Positions 26,865 through 35,642 of a stretch of 64,000 nt of DNA are shown piece after piece. Source of the stretch: Antarcticibacterium arcticum (lineage in GTDB: Bacteria; Bacteroidota; Bacteroidia; Flavobacteriales; Flavobacteriaceae). The stretch is taken from assembly GCF_007993795.1 (NCBI RefSeq), contig NZ_CP042476.1:2728001-2792000 (forward strand), read 5' to 3'. Positions within the stretch are counted from its first letter, which is position 1. Each line of letters opens with the position of its first letter. The translations under genes were made by a program, and so were the position numbers. The notes under the pieces are model-generated. The model searched no databases. It saw nothing but the letters and a program-made list of their open reading frames with translations, and had not been told where the DNA came from.

Positions 26865-28550
26865 ATGGTGAATTTAAAATTGATGGGAAGGACCCGTGCA
26901 CAGGAAAGCACAAATGCGATTGAAAGAATGTATATCACCATGCGGCATCTCTTTAACCGCGGGTTCTATAAACCCATGGGAGTTTCGGGAGAAACATTAA
27001 GGGAATCCTTAATGACCTTAAGACCGGAGATCTATGGTTCCATAGCCGAGGAAAAAGTGGAACTGGAGGGCTTACTTTATGTGGTAGACAGGTTGCCCAA
27101 GGGAATTGAGGAATGCAGATACATTAATTTGACCAGCGATGAGGGTTATGCAAATTCCCATTTTAAACCTATTGTTCCCCCAAAAAGAAGAAGGAATTGT
27201 TACCGCATAGATGAGGAACAAATGAATATTGAGATCACCCGGGGCCGGTCGGAAATCTATGATATTCTTACCCATCTTACTTTTTTATTCCTTGAGTCCC
27301 ATAAGATCATGAGAAGGGTAATTATCCATGAAGACGGGACAGTTTCACGAGATTGGCTAAAACTGGAAGCGGCAATTCAGAAAAAAGAACTTACCCAGAT
27401 TGAACGGGAAATAGCACTCACACACACGGCAAACATTCTTGGCAGAACCTTCAAGGAGGTAACATTGATGTACCCTAAATTTATGTTGCCGGAAAATGAA
27501 GAGCGGTTTTTAAATATAATTTACTGGCTGGGGAAACTTGCCCTGGAAGAAACCGTTGAAAATAATAAGCGGATAGTAACTTTTAGCCCTGTATTACGGG
27601 AAAGGCTTGGGCACCATATTCATGGGGAAATTTGGGCCGATGGGGTTAAGCAATATTTACTTGAAAATAATTTAATGCACCGTCCCATTCACATAATAAG
27701 TGCCAATATGCACAGTGTAATGAACACCCTTTTTACTCCCCTGGCATTAAAAACCGAGCTTAAGGGAAAGACCTCAATGGAGATCTATGAAGAACTCAGT
27801 GACAAAGGGAATGGACAGTTGCGCAATAAGATCATGAAAGCCGCACTGGATAGCGGGATGAAATTTATTGAAGATACCAGCGGTACTAATATTGATGTTC
27901 AGGTTTTTGACACCGCCCAATTGAAAAACGGCTTTGGAAATTCAAAATTTAAGGATGTTAAGGAGGATGATAAACCGGTTATCATTGTAATGGATTATGC
28001 ATTTGGGGAACAGGCATATGAAACTATGGATGAGCTGCTTAAACCTTATACTTTTGAAGAAAATATAATTCATCTTAACGTAGTTTCCATTTCCATAATG
28101 GGGAAAGCGGGGATCCTGGATGGAGGAAAAGGGGACATAATGATCCCGTCTGCCCACTTATTTGAGGGCACTGCCGATAATTACCCATTTATTAACCAAC
28201 TCACAAAAGAAGATCTTACCGGGCATGGAATAAAAGTGGTAGATGGTACAATGATCTCGGTTTTAGGAACTTCTTTACAAAACAAGGATATTTTGAAATT
28301 CTTTCAGGAATCTACCTGGAATGTGGTTGGTTTGGAAATGGAGGGAGCGCATTATCAAAAAGCTATTCAGGCTGCGTCCCGCCTACGTGGAAATATAAGG
28401 GAAGATGTACAGGTGAGGTATGCCTATTATGCATCAGATAATCCATTGGTTACAGGTAGCACTCTTGCCTCCGGAGGATTGGGAACAGCCGGGGTAAAAC
28501 CCACTTATCTTATAACCGAAAAGATACTTGAACAAATTTTCAACTCTTAA
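26865..28550 (+). CDS. DUF6909 family protein with nucleoside-phosphorylase-like C-terminal half
   Basis: A 561-residue cytoplasmic protein without signal or membrane segments. I recognise it as the Bacteroidota family catalogued DUF6909. The N-terminal half (1-260) is helical and charged. The C-terminal half carries three segments in the order seen in PNP/UDP and AMP-nucleosidase proteins: G413-KAG-ILDGGKGDIMIPS (compare GxxGGL...GDIVI), E491-M-E-G494, and S524-D-N-P527 near the end. A nucleosidase- or phosphorylase-like fold is therefore an inference, not an established function. It follows GH3 by 6 bp and precedes rfbC by 4 bp. Confidence 0.8.
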   Translation: MVNLKLMGRTRAQESTNAIERMYITMRHLFNRGFYKPMGVSGETLRESLMTLRPEIYGSIAEEKVELEGLLYVVDRLPKGIEECRYINLTSDEGYANSHFKPIVPPKRRRNCYRIDEEQMNIEITRGRSEIYDILTHLTFLFLESHKIMRRVIIHEDGTVSRDWLKLEAAIQKKELTQIEREIALTHTANILGRTFKEVTLMYPKFMLPENEERFLNIIYWLGKLALEETVENNKRIVTFSPVLRERLGHHIHGEIWADGVKQYLLENNLMHRPIHIISANMHSVMNTLFTPLALKTELKGKTSMEIYEELSDKGNGQLRNKIMKAALDSGMKFIEDTSGTNIDVQVFDTAQLKNGFGNSKFKDVKEDDKPVIIVMDYAFGEQAYETMDELLKPYTFEENIIHLNVVSISIMGKAGILDGGKGDIMIPSAHLFEGTADNYPFINQLTKEDLTGHGIKVVDGTMISVLGTSLQNKDILKFFQESTWNVVGLEMEGAHYQKAIQAASRLRGNIREDVQVRYAYYASDNPLVTGSTLASGGLGTAGVKPTYLITEKILEQIFNS

Positions 28551-28554
28551 TTCC

Positions 28555-29100
28555 ATGAAATTTCACTCTACCCCCTTAAAAGATTGCTTCTATATCTCAC
28601 CAGATGTGTTTAGAGATCGCCGGGGAGTCTTCCTGGAAAGCTACCGTAAAAATAAATTTAAAGAGGGTACAGGGCTTGATATTGATTTTGTTCAGGATAA
28701 CCAGTCGGTTTCTACCCGGGGAGTTCTACGTGGCCTGCATTTCCAGGGAGGGGACCATGCTCAGGCTAAACTGGTACGGGTGATCTATGGAGAAGTTTTA
28801 GATGTGGTAGTGGATTTAAGACCTGATTCCCCTACCTTTAAATCATCTTTCAGTATTTTACTGAATGATATAAATCATCACCAGTTATTTATTCCGCAGG
28901 GATTTGCACACGGTTTTTTAACCCTGTCTGAAATATCAGTTTTTTCATATAAATGTGACCGGTATTATTCTCCGGGGGCAGAATCGGGTATTCTCTATAA
29001 GGATCCGGATCTTGCCATAGACTGGGGGATACCGCATGAGGACTTTATATTATCTGAAAAGGATAAACATTTACCAACCCTAAGAACATTGTTTCCATGA
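28555..29100 (+). CDS. rfbC: dTDP-4-dehydrorhamnose 3,5-epimerase
   Basis: RmlC/RfbC epimerises dTDP-4-keto-6-deoxyglucose at C3 and C5 in dTDP-L-rhamnose synthesis. Motifs: DRRGVFLESYRKNKF, FVQDNQSVS, VLRGLHFQ with the catalytic His, VRVIYGEVLDVVVDLR and IPQGFAHGFL. The length is 181 aa, which is normal. An upstream ATG (28528) lies inside DUF6909 and is less likely than ATG 28555. The stop overlaps the rfbD start (ATGA), showing translational coupling. rfbA and rfbB are not in the window. Confidence 0.95.
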   Translation: MKFHSTPLKDCFYISPDVFRDRRGVFLESYRKNKFKEGTGLDIDFVQDNQSVSTRGVLRGLHFQGGDHAQAKLVRVIYGEVLDVVVDLRPDSPTFKSSFSILLNDINHHQLFIPQGFAHGFLTLSEISVFSYKCDRYYSPGAESGILYKDPDLAIDWGIPHEDFILSEKDKHLPTLRTLFP

Positions 29101-29957
29101 AAACCGTTTTAGTATTAGGAGCATCCGGCCAATTGGGCTTATGTATACAGGAAATAACTTCGGCAGATAATCAAATAGACTGGCTTTTCATGAGTTCCAG
29201 TGAGGTTGATATAACTTCCAGCTATGACCTTCAGCAGTGTTTTAACAGTAAGAGAATAGATTATTGTATAAACTGTTCGGCTTACACAAATGTTGAAAAA
29301 GCCGAAACCGACAAGGAAACAGCATTTTCTATAAATGCAGAAGCACTTAGAAGCCTGGCCGATATTTGTAAGCGCAACAACACTGTTTTATTCCATATTT
29401 CTACAGATTATGTTTTTAACGGAAGGGCTCAAATGCCTTATTTGGAAACAGACCTTACAGATCCCATAAATGTGTATGGAGCCTCAAAACTGGCGGGAGA
29501 AAATTATATAAAAGAGCACGCTAACAGGTATTTTATTTTCAGGACTTCCTGGTTGTATTCGCAATACGGGCACAATTTCTATAAAACAGTTCTAAGGAAG
29601 GCAGCAAATGGGGAGGAGTTGAATATTACAACTTCTCAAACCGGAACCCCCACCAATGCCCACCACCTTGCAAGATTTATAGTGAAATTAATCGAAGAGG
29701 GAAATTCCAGTTATGGCCTTTATCATTTTAGTAATACAGGGGAGACAACCTGGTATGGTTTTGCAAAGGAGATCCTTGATATTGCTTGCCAGGACAAGGG
29801 GAAATTAAAAGAAGACAATTCTTATAAAACCATAGCTTCCAGGCCTGTTTATAGTGTGCTCGATAAATCTAAATTAATTAATACATTCCACCACCAGATA
29901 CCCGCATGGGAAGAAGGGGTTAAGGAATTATACTGTAAAGAAGCTTTGCCAAACTAG
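29097..29957 (+). CDS. rfbD: dTDP-4-dehydrorhamnose reductase
   Basis: RmlD/RfbD is the NAD(P)H-dependent last step of dTDP-L-rhamnose synthesis. The SDR fold shows the glycine motif LGASGQLG at the N terminus, the catalytic STDYVFNG with YGASKLAGE (YxxxK), and the FRTSWLYS segment. The length of 286 aa is standard. Its ATG overlaps the rfbC stop codon by four bases, so the two are translated together. A 34-bp gap separates it from the UXS-like gene. Confidence 0.95.
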   Translation: MKTVLVLGASGQLGLCIQEITSADNQIDWLFMSSSEVDITSSYDLQQCFNSKRIDYCINCSAYTNVEKAETDKETAFSINAEALRSLADICKRNNTVLFHISTDYVFNGRAQMPYLETDLTDPINVYGASKLAGENYIKEHANRYFIFRTSWLYSQYGHNFYKTVLRKAANGEELNITTSQTGTPTNAHHLARFIVKLIEEGNSSYGLYHFSNTGETTWYGFAKEILDIACQDKGKLKEDNSYKTIASRPVYSVLDKSKLINTFHHQIPAWEEGVKELYCKEALPN

Positions 29958-29991
29958 GTTAAAAAAAAATTACAGGAATAAATAAAATTGA

Positions 29992-30981
29992 ATGGGGAAA
30001 AGAATATTAATAACAGGCGCTGCAGGATTTTTGGGCTCACATTTATGTGACAAATTTGTAAGTGAAGGTTACAGGGTTATTGGTATGGATAACCTTATAA
30101 CCGGAGACATGAAAAATATTGATCATCTTTTGAAGGAGGAAAGCTTTGAATTTTTTCATTATGATGTTACAAGATTTGTTCATGTTGCAGGAGAGCTTGA
30201 TTATATACTTCATTTTGCCTCCCCGGCAAGCCCTATTGATTATTTAAAGATCCCAATTCAAACCTTGAAAGTCGGCTCCCTGGGTATATGGCATTTACTG
30301 GGGCTTGCCAAAGAAAAAAATGCGCGAATACTTATAGCTTCTACTTCTGAAGTTTATGGCGACCCGCTGGTTCATCCGCAATCTGAAGATTATTACGGGA
30401 ACGTTAATACTATAGGGCCGCGTGGGGTATATGATGAAGCCAAACGATTTCAGGAATCTATGACTATGGCGTACCACCGCTTTCATGGACTGGAGACCCG
30501 CATTGCGAGGATCTTTAATACCTATGGGCCAAGGATGAGGTTAAATGACGGAAGGGTAATTCCCGCGTTTATTGGCCAGGCGTTGAGAGGGGAAGACCTC
30601 ACCGTATTTGGTGATGGATCTCAAACCCGTTCTTTCTGCTATGTAGATGATCAAATAGAAGGAATTTACCGCCTGCTGCTTAGCAATTACAGCGATCCTG
30701 TGAATATTGGTAATCCTGAAGAGATTACCATCAGGGATTTTGCAGAGGAGATCATTAAACTTACCAATACCAGCCAGAAAATAATTTACAAACCCTTGCC
30801 GGCCGATGATCCCCTGCAACGTCAACCCGATATCACGAGAGCCCGGAATATTTTAGGATGGGAACCAAAAGTTTCAAGGGAAGAAGGAATGAGGATCACC
30901 TATGATTATTTTAAGGGCCTTACAGAAGAAGAACTTTTTAAAAGTGAACATAAGGACTTTGCAAAGCATATTAAGCGCTAA
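29992..30981 (+). CDS. UDP-glucuronate decarboxylase-like SDR epimerase
   Basis: A 329-residue extended SDR. The NAD motif is TGAAGFLGSHL, the catalytic YxxxK lies in GVYDEAKRFQE, and the active-site Ser/Thr in STSEVYGDP. The segments FASPASPIDYLK and NTYGPRMRLNDGRVIP-F are those of UDP-xylose synthase (UXS), which converts UDP-GlcA to UDP-xylose. It should supply an activated pentose for surface glycan. No UDP-glucose dehydrogenase is visible in the window. It continues the rfbC-rfbD string and precedes a GT2 by 9 bp. Confidence 0.9.
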   Translation: MGKRILITGAAGFLGSHLCDKFVSEGYRVIGMDNLITGDMKNIDHLLKEESFEFFHYDVTRFVHVAGELDYILHFASPASPIDYLKIPIQTLKVGSLGIWHLLGLAKEKNARILIASTSEVYGDPLVHPQSEDYYGNVNTIGPRGVYDEAKRFQESMTMAYHRFHGLETRIARIFNTYGPRMRLNDGRVIPAFIGQALRGEDLTVFGDGSQTRSFCYVDDQIEGIYRLLLSNYSDPVNIGNPEEITIRDFAEEIIKLTNTSQKIIYKPLPADDPLQRQPDITRARNILGWEPKVSREEGMRITYDYFKGLTEEELFKSEHKDFAKHIKR

Positions 30982-30990
30982 AAAGCTATT

Positions 30991-31785
30991 ATGATGAATA
31001 CGCCCCTGGTTTCTGTGATCATGCCGGCGTATAATACGTCAAATTTTATTGCGGAGGCTATAGATTCTGTCATTAAGCAAACCTGGGCTCACTGGGAATT
31101 AATTATTATAGATGATGTGTCTACAGATGATACCGTTGAGGTTGTAAATTCTTTTTCAGCCAAAGAGGACAGGATCCATTTAATAAAAAACCTCAGCAAT
31201 AAAGGCCCGGGGGTTGCCCGCAATTTGGGTATTGAAAAGGCAAAAGGTTCATTCATCGCCTTTCTGGATTCAGATGATCAATGGCTGCCTTATAAATTGG
31301 AAACCCAGATCGGATTTATGCAGCAGAACGATCTGGAGATGAGCTTTTCCAGCTATTATCTTCTAAAGGAAAATGAGGAACAGCCCTTTGCTATAGTGCA
31401 GGCACCGGAGGTTCTAACCTACAGGAAACTATTGAAATCCAATTACGTTGGAAATCTCACTGGTATCTACGATGTTGCAAAAATTGGTAAAGTGTTTGCT
31501 CCTGAGATAAGAAAACGTCAGGATTGGGCTTTATGGCTTACAATCCTTAAAAATAAGGGAGAGACCAGGGCAATTTCAAGGCCCCTGGCTGTTTACCGTG
31601 TGAGAAAAGAGTCTTTGTCTAAAAATAAAACAGCCCTCATAGCTTATAACTACAGGATCTACCGGAATTTTTTAAATTTTGGTTTCCTTAAGAGCTGTTT
31701 TTTTATGGGCAGGTTCCTATGGGAGCATTTTATAATAAAAAGAAAACAGGTAAAGCTTTTAGATAAGGGAAGTAAACTGCTTTAG
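30991..31785 (+). CDS. Family 2 glycosyltransferase
   Basis: A 264-residue GT-A fold enzyme. The N terminus VSVIMPAYN binds the nucleotide sugar. IIIDDVSTDDT and the DxD-type AFLDSDDQWLP supply acidic metal ligands, and the acceptor-side segment RQDWALWL is typical of GT2 enzymes of LPS and capsule synthesis. No membrane helices are seen, so it is cytoplasmic or peripheral. The sugar and acceptor are unknown, although the neighbouring UXS and rfbCD suggest pentose or rhamnose. Its 3' end overlaps the convergent CapK-like gene by 27 bp. Confidence 0.92.
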   Translation: MMNTPLVSVIMPAYNTSNFIAEAIDSVIKQTWAHWELIIIDDVSTDDTVEVVNSFSAKEDRIHLIKNLSNKGPGVARNLGIEKAKGSFIAFLDSDDQWLPYKLETQIGFMQQNDLEMSFSSYYLLKENEEQPFAIVQAPEVLTYRKLLKSNYVGNLTGIYDVAKIGKVFAPEIRKRQDWALWLTILKNKGETRAISRPLAVYRVRKESLSKNKTALIAYNYRIYRNFLNFGFLKSCFFMGRFLWEHFIIKRKQVKLLDKGSKLL

Positions 31786-33066
31786 TTTCCCGCTTTTATT
31801 TCTTACCAACACATCCATACGCTCAAAATTCACTTTAAGATCCTTGCCAACAAATGTTTCTATAGCCGCAAGAATTTTTTGATGTTGCAGGAGGGTGAAT
31901 TCTTTTTCACTTACATATTCAATCTTAAAGGTATCGGGTTCAGTTTGAATAATTACAAATTCCTTAATACTGCCGGCATCTTCAATAATTGATTTTGTTA
32001 CATAGTAAAACGTAAGCCCGGGAACCACTTTTCCATTGGCAAGGCGGGCAACATCATTGGTCCTTCCGGTTAAATTCTCCAGCACAGGTCTTTTCCAGGT
32101 ACTTGAACGGCATAGGGTACCGGTATCTCCAATTTCATAACGTATCATTGGATGAGCCTTGTTATATAAGGAGGTGATCACAATTCTTCCTTCTTCTCCA
32201 AAGGGAAGTACCCTGTTATTTTCGTCCAGGATCTCAATGAAGAGACCTTCGGAATTAACGATCCATTCCTTACTGGAATTTTCAAAAGAGATAAGTCCTA
32301 CCTCACTGGCTCCATATTCGTTCACTACAGGAACTCCAAAGGATCTTTCGATAAGGGTCCTGTCATTGTCAAAAAGTTTTTCAGAAGTGACAATACAAAC
32401 TTTTAAACTGGGGCATATTTCTTTCAGGATGAATTGATGCTTTTCCAGGTACTTGGCAAAAAGAACTATAGCACTGGTATAGCCGTTTACGTAGTCAAAC
32501 TTAGATTTGCGGAACCTTTCCAAAAATTCCAGCATTTTTTTCTCGCTAAGGTCAAATACATTAAATCTTCTGCGCAGGCTTACCCTGTCCTTAAACCGCT
32601 CGGTCATATTTCCGTAGAAATCCAGAGGGATCCCGTAAAACCTGGCCTGAAGAGATTGGTTTAAGTTAATGTCTATCCAGTGATAGCGGTCAATAAATTC
32701 AGCCCAGGTTAGGGCGTGGCAAAATCTGTCTTTTGCAAAAATAAAGGGATGCCCGCTTGAACCTGAAGTTTTACCCACATAAGAGTTGGATTTGGAAAAT
32801 GAGTTGCTCAGGCGTTCCTTTAAAGGTCGTTGCAGGTCAGATTTCTGCATTACTGGGACTTCCTCCCAGCTGTTAAAATATTTATTCCCGAAGAACTTTT
32901 GATAAAAAGGATTATGGATGAGATGATATTCTACGATCTCTTTGCGCTGTTTTTCCAGATATTCACGGTAGCCTTCCTCGGGGAGTTTTTGAATTTCCCG
33001 CAGGAGTTTTTGAGCCCGGTTTATGGGAAATTTATTAAGTTGAAGGGAGATCTTAAACCAGTTCAA
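31759..33066 (-). CDS. CapK/PaaK-like adenylate-forming enzyme
   Basis: A 435-residue member of the phenylacetate-CoA ligase (PaaK/CapK) group of AMP-forming enzymes. Motifs: the P-loop-like VGKTSGSSGHPF, the VNEYGASEVG core, the hinge MIRYEIGDTG and a C-terminal GKLKQF lysine region. In polysaccharide loci such proteins are called CapK, with unproven roles in activating or attaching acyl groups. The frame opens at TTG 33066 and no better ATG precedes the conserved region. It faces the rhamnose/GT string. Confidence 0.85.
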   Translation of the reverse strand: MNWFKISLQLNKFPINRAQKLLREIQKLPEEGYREYLEKQRKEIVEYHLIHNPFYQKFFGNKYFNSWEEVPVMQKSDLQRPLKERLSNSFSKSNSYVGKTSGSSGHPFIFAKDRFCHALTWAEFIDRYHWIDINLNQSLQARFYGIPLDFYGNMTERFKDRVSLRRRFNVFDLSEKKMLEFLERFRKSKFDYVNGYTSAIVLFAKYLEKHQFILKEICPSLKVCIVTSEKLFDNDRTLIERSFGVPVVNEYGASEVGLISFENSSKEWIVNSEGLFIEILDENNRVLPFGEEGRIVITSLYNKAHPMIRYEIGDTGTLCRSSTWKRPVLENLTGRTNDVARLANGKVVPGLTFYYVTKSIIEDAGSIKEFVIIQTEPDTFKIEYVSEKEFTLLQHQKILAAIETFVGKDLKVNFERMDVLVRNKSGKLKQFTSLI

Positions 33067-33122
33067 GGGGAAATAAGCTTTATTTTTATCGGAATATATT
33101 AGTGCCTCAATTTACAAACAAT

Positions 33123-33130
33123 TATTTTTG
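33123..33130 (+). promoter_or_regulatory. -7 box (TATTTTTG) of purD
   Basis: TATTTTTG matches TAnnTTTG and ends 26 bp before the purD ATG. Confidence 0.4.
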
Positions 33131-33156
33131 GCGCAAGAACTTAAAAATAACTTCCT

Positions 33157-34431
33157 ATGAATATTTTAATCCTGGGTGCCGGAGGCAGAGAACATGCTTT
33201 TGCTTATAAGATTTTGGAAAGTGAACATTGTTCAAAGCTCTTTGTAGCTCCCGGAAATGCAGGCACAGCCCAAATTGCCCAAAATATTGATTTGAAGGTA
33301 ACCAATTTTGAAGCCATCAGGGATTTTGTTCTGAAAGAAAATATTCAAATGCTGGTAGTAGGACCGGAGGACCCACTGGTAGAGGGAATCACCGACTTTT
33401 TTACCCAAGATGCCCGTTTAAAGGATGTGTTGGTAATTGGGCCGTCAAAAAGGGGAGCCCTGCTTGAGGGAAGTAAACAAAGGGCGAAAGAATTTATGTT
33501 TACTCATAAGATCCCTACGGCAGCTTATCAAAGCTTCACGGGGAAAAGCCTTGACGCCGGAAAGGAATTTTTAAAAACACTTACCCCTCCATACGTTTTA
33601 AAGGCCGATGGTCTTGCCGGGGGGAAAGGTGTTTTGATCCTGGAAGATCTGGACGAAGCGCAAACAGAACTGGAGAACATGCTTACACAAAGTAAATTTG
33701 GGGAGGCAGGCGCCAAAGTCGTGATAGAAGAATTTCTATCGGGTATTGAACTAAGTGTGTTTGTTCTTACAGATGGGAAGAATTACAAAGTTTTACCCAC
33801 CGCAAAAGACTATAAACGAATAGGAGAAGGAGATACAGGCCTTAATACCGGTGGAATGGGAGCCATTTCTCCTGTACCTTTTGCAGATGCAGAGTTTATG
33901 CACAAGGTGGAGGAACGCATAATAAAACCAACCATTGACGGATTAAAGAGAGAAGACATAGATTATAAAGGATTTGTGTTTATTGGCCTCATGAAAGTAG
34001 GAGATGATCCTTTTGTAATTGAATACAATGTGAGAATGGGCGACCCCGAGACAGAGGTGGTTTTGCCGCGAATAAAATCTGATCTTGTGGTTTTACTTCA
34101 AAAAACCGCTCAGCAAAGACTGGATGAGGTAGATGTAGAGATTGAAGCAAAAACGGCAGTGACTGTAATGTTGGTTTCAGGAGGATATCCTGAGGAATAT
34201 GAGAAAGGAAAGGAGATCACAGGAATCAACCAGGTGGAAGGTTCCCTTGTTTTTCACGCCGGAACCGGCGTAAAGGACAGTAAAACCGTGACTAGCGGAG
34301 GAAGGGTTCTTGCCGTAACATCCTTTGGAAATGATTACAAAGAGGCATTAAAAAAATCTTATCAAAATGTAGATAAACTTCATTTTGATAAGATGTATTA
34401 TAGAAAAGATCTTGGATTTGATTTAACCTAG
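33157..34431 (+). CDS. purD: Phosphoribosylamine-glycine ligase
   Basis: PurD (GARS) makes glycinamide ribonucleotide from phosphoribosylamine, glycine and ATP, the second step of purine synthesis. The N-domain begins ILILGAGGREHAF. The ATP-grasp core contains KADGLAGGKGVLI, NTGGMGAISPVPF and the metal-binding EYNVRMGDPETE. The length of 424 aa is standard. It is a stand-alone gene with a TATTTTTG box. Its 3' end overlaps the convergent DUF6341 gene by 9 bp. Confidence 0.97.
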   Translation: MNILILGAGGREHAFAYKILESEHCSKLFVAPGNAGTAQIAQNIDLKVTNFEAIRDFVLKENIQMLVVGPEDPLVEGITDFFTQDARLKDVLVIGPSKRGALLEGSKQRAKEFMFTHKIPTAAYQSFTGKSLDAGKEFLKTLTPPYVLKADGLAGGKGVLILEDLDEAQTELENMLTQSKFGEAGAKVVIEEFLSGIELSVFVLTDGKNYKVLPTAKDYKRIGEGDTGLNTGGMGAISPVPFADAEFMHKVEERIIKPTIDGLKREDIDYKGFVFIGLMKVGDDPFVIEYNVRMGDPETEVVLPRIKSDLVVLLQKTAQQRLDEVDVEIEAKTAVTVMLVSGGYPEEYEKGKEITGINQVEGSLVFHAGTGVKDSKTVTSGGRVLAVTSFGNDYKEALKKSYQNVDKLHFDKMYYRKDLGFDLT

Positions 34432-34653
34432 GAAAGAATGAGCCGTAGGATCACGGTTCTCCTCATCGTTCTCATTGAATTTTTTAAGCTGTAACATCCA
34501 GAATATAAATGCAGCAAATGCAATAATCACAAAGATCCAGTTTAATATATTAGCCAGGAACCATGAGGACAATTCCAGCTCTCTAAGCATGTTGAATGGA
34601 AGAAATAATATTTCTTCAAAAAGCCAGGCAATTCCTTCAAAAAAATCTTTCAT
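34423..34653 (-). CDS. DUF6341-type small membrane protein
   Basis: A 76-residue protein with two hydrophobic stretches (about 8-22 and 32-52), a QLKKFNENDEEN charged region and the terminal AHSFLG. I recall this as the small Flavobacteriia family DUF6341, sometimes mislabelled uracil phosphoribosyltransferase; nothing in the sequence supports that enzyme. It overlaps purD at the 3' end. It diverges from the DUF6427 gene, with which it shares interlocked promoters. Confidence 0.75.
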   Translation of the reverse strand: MKDFFEGIAWLFEEILFLPFNMLRELELSSWFLANILNWIFVIIAFAAFIFWMLQLKKFNENDEENRDPTAHSFLG

Positions 34654-34657
34654 TGTA

Positions 34658-34665
34658 TAACTTTG
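34658..34665 (+). promoter_or_regulatory. -7 box (TAACTTTG) of the DUF6427 operon
   Basis: TAACTTTG matches TAnnTTTG, ends 33 bp before the DUF6427 ATG, and lies between the DUF6341 start and its own promoter. Confidence 0.45.
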
Positions 34666-34678
34666 TTATATTATAGCA

Positions 34679-34686
34679 CAAAAATA
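34679..34686 (-). promoter_or_regulatory. -7 box (TATTTTTG) of DUF6341
   Basis: On the minus strand TATTTTTG matches TAnnTTTG, 25 bp before the DUF6341 ATG. It faces the opposite box with 13 bp between them. Confidence 0.4.
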
Positions 34687-34698
34687 TAAAAAACGGCA

Positions 34699-35625
34699 AT
34701 GCTAACAAGCTTTTTTGGCAAATCAAAACCTATTAATTTTATAGCTGTCGTTCTTTTTATGGCAGTGTTTTATATACTTGCAAATTTCCAGGTCATTATT
34801 TCTTCCTTCTCTTTTCCCATTATATCGGCAAAAGCGGGAGTTTTTATCTGTTATATTCTAAGTGTTCCGGTACTGGATTTTATTGCCAAAAAGAATGATC
34901 TTACCAAAAGAAGCGCTTATAAGATTGTTGTCTTTGCCATTTTTTCGGTTTCCTTCCTTGCAATTCTCAGAAATGATGCGGTTCTAGTTTCAAACCTTTG
35001 TGTCTTACTTGCCCTAAGAAGAATTATAAGCCTGAAATCTCAAAAAGATGTGCAAAAAAAGATCTTTGATGCTACTTTCTGGATATGTATCGCCTCTCTT
35101 TTTTATTTCTGGTCTGTTCTTTTTTTGATTGTTATTTACAGTGGAATCCTGTTACACACCTCCCATTATTTTAAGAACTGGCTTATACCGCCGGTGGCGA
35201 TCCTTGCAGTAAGTGCCCTAGTTACGGGCTTCAATATTATTTTTTATGACCAGTTTTATACTTTTTCTACCTGGTTCCAGGAAAGCAGTTTTAACTTTGA
35301 ACTTTACCAGGACCCTCAACTATTAATACCCTTAAGTATTATATTGGCAGTTGCCGTTTGGACCGTTTTTTTTTATTTCGGGATACTCCAAAAGGCCAAC
35401 ATTAATTCCAGGCCTACCTATATTTTAGTTCTCCTTACACTTCTGGTTGCGGTGGGGGTTGCTTTGTTCTCTCCGGTTAAAAACGGAAGCGAATTGTTAT
35501 TCTTTTTTGTTCCACTGGCAATTATCGCTTCCAACTACTTTGAAAGCAAAACCGAAAGGACTTTCAAGGAAATACTGCTCATAGGGCTTATTCTTATGCC
35601 AATTCTAATTCCTGTTTTCTTTTGA
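34699..35625 (+). CDS. DUF6427 polytopic membrane protein
   Basis: A 308-residue protein with about nine hydrophobic helices and almost no soluble domain, beginning MLTSFFGKSKPINF. I recognise this as the Flavobacteriia family catalogued DUF6427. The topology resembles EpsG/O-antigen-type membrane proteins, but no motif allows an activity to be named. It is the first gene of a five-gene overlapping string (PD-(D/E)xK protein, adenine methyltransferase, DUF4254, GT9), ending within a few bases of the next start. Confidence 0.8.
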   Translation: MLTSFFGKSKPINFIAVVLFMAVFYILANFQVIISSFSFPIISAKAGVFICYILSVPVLDFIAKKNDLTKRSAYKIVVFAIFSVSFLAILRNDAVLVSNLCVLLALRRIISLKSQKDVQKKIFDATFWICIASLFYFWSVLFLIVIYSGILLHTSHYFKNWLIPPVAILAVSALVTGFNIIFYDQFYTFSTWFQESSFNFELYQDPQLLIPLSIILAVAVWTVFFYFGILQKANINSRPTYILVLLTLLVAVGVALFSPVKNGSELLFFFVPLAIIASNYFESKTERTFKEILLIGLILMPILIPVFF

Positions 35626-35642
35626 GGGATATTGATCTAATT

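Noticed and set aside
34423..34653. Uracil phosphoribosyltransferase for the 76-aa protein
   Set aside because: Too short and hydrophobic, with no PRPP-binding motif; the name is a propagated database label as I recall it.
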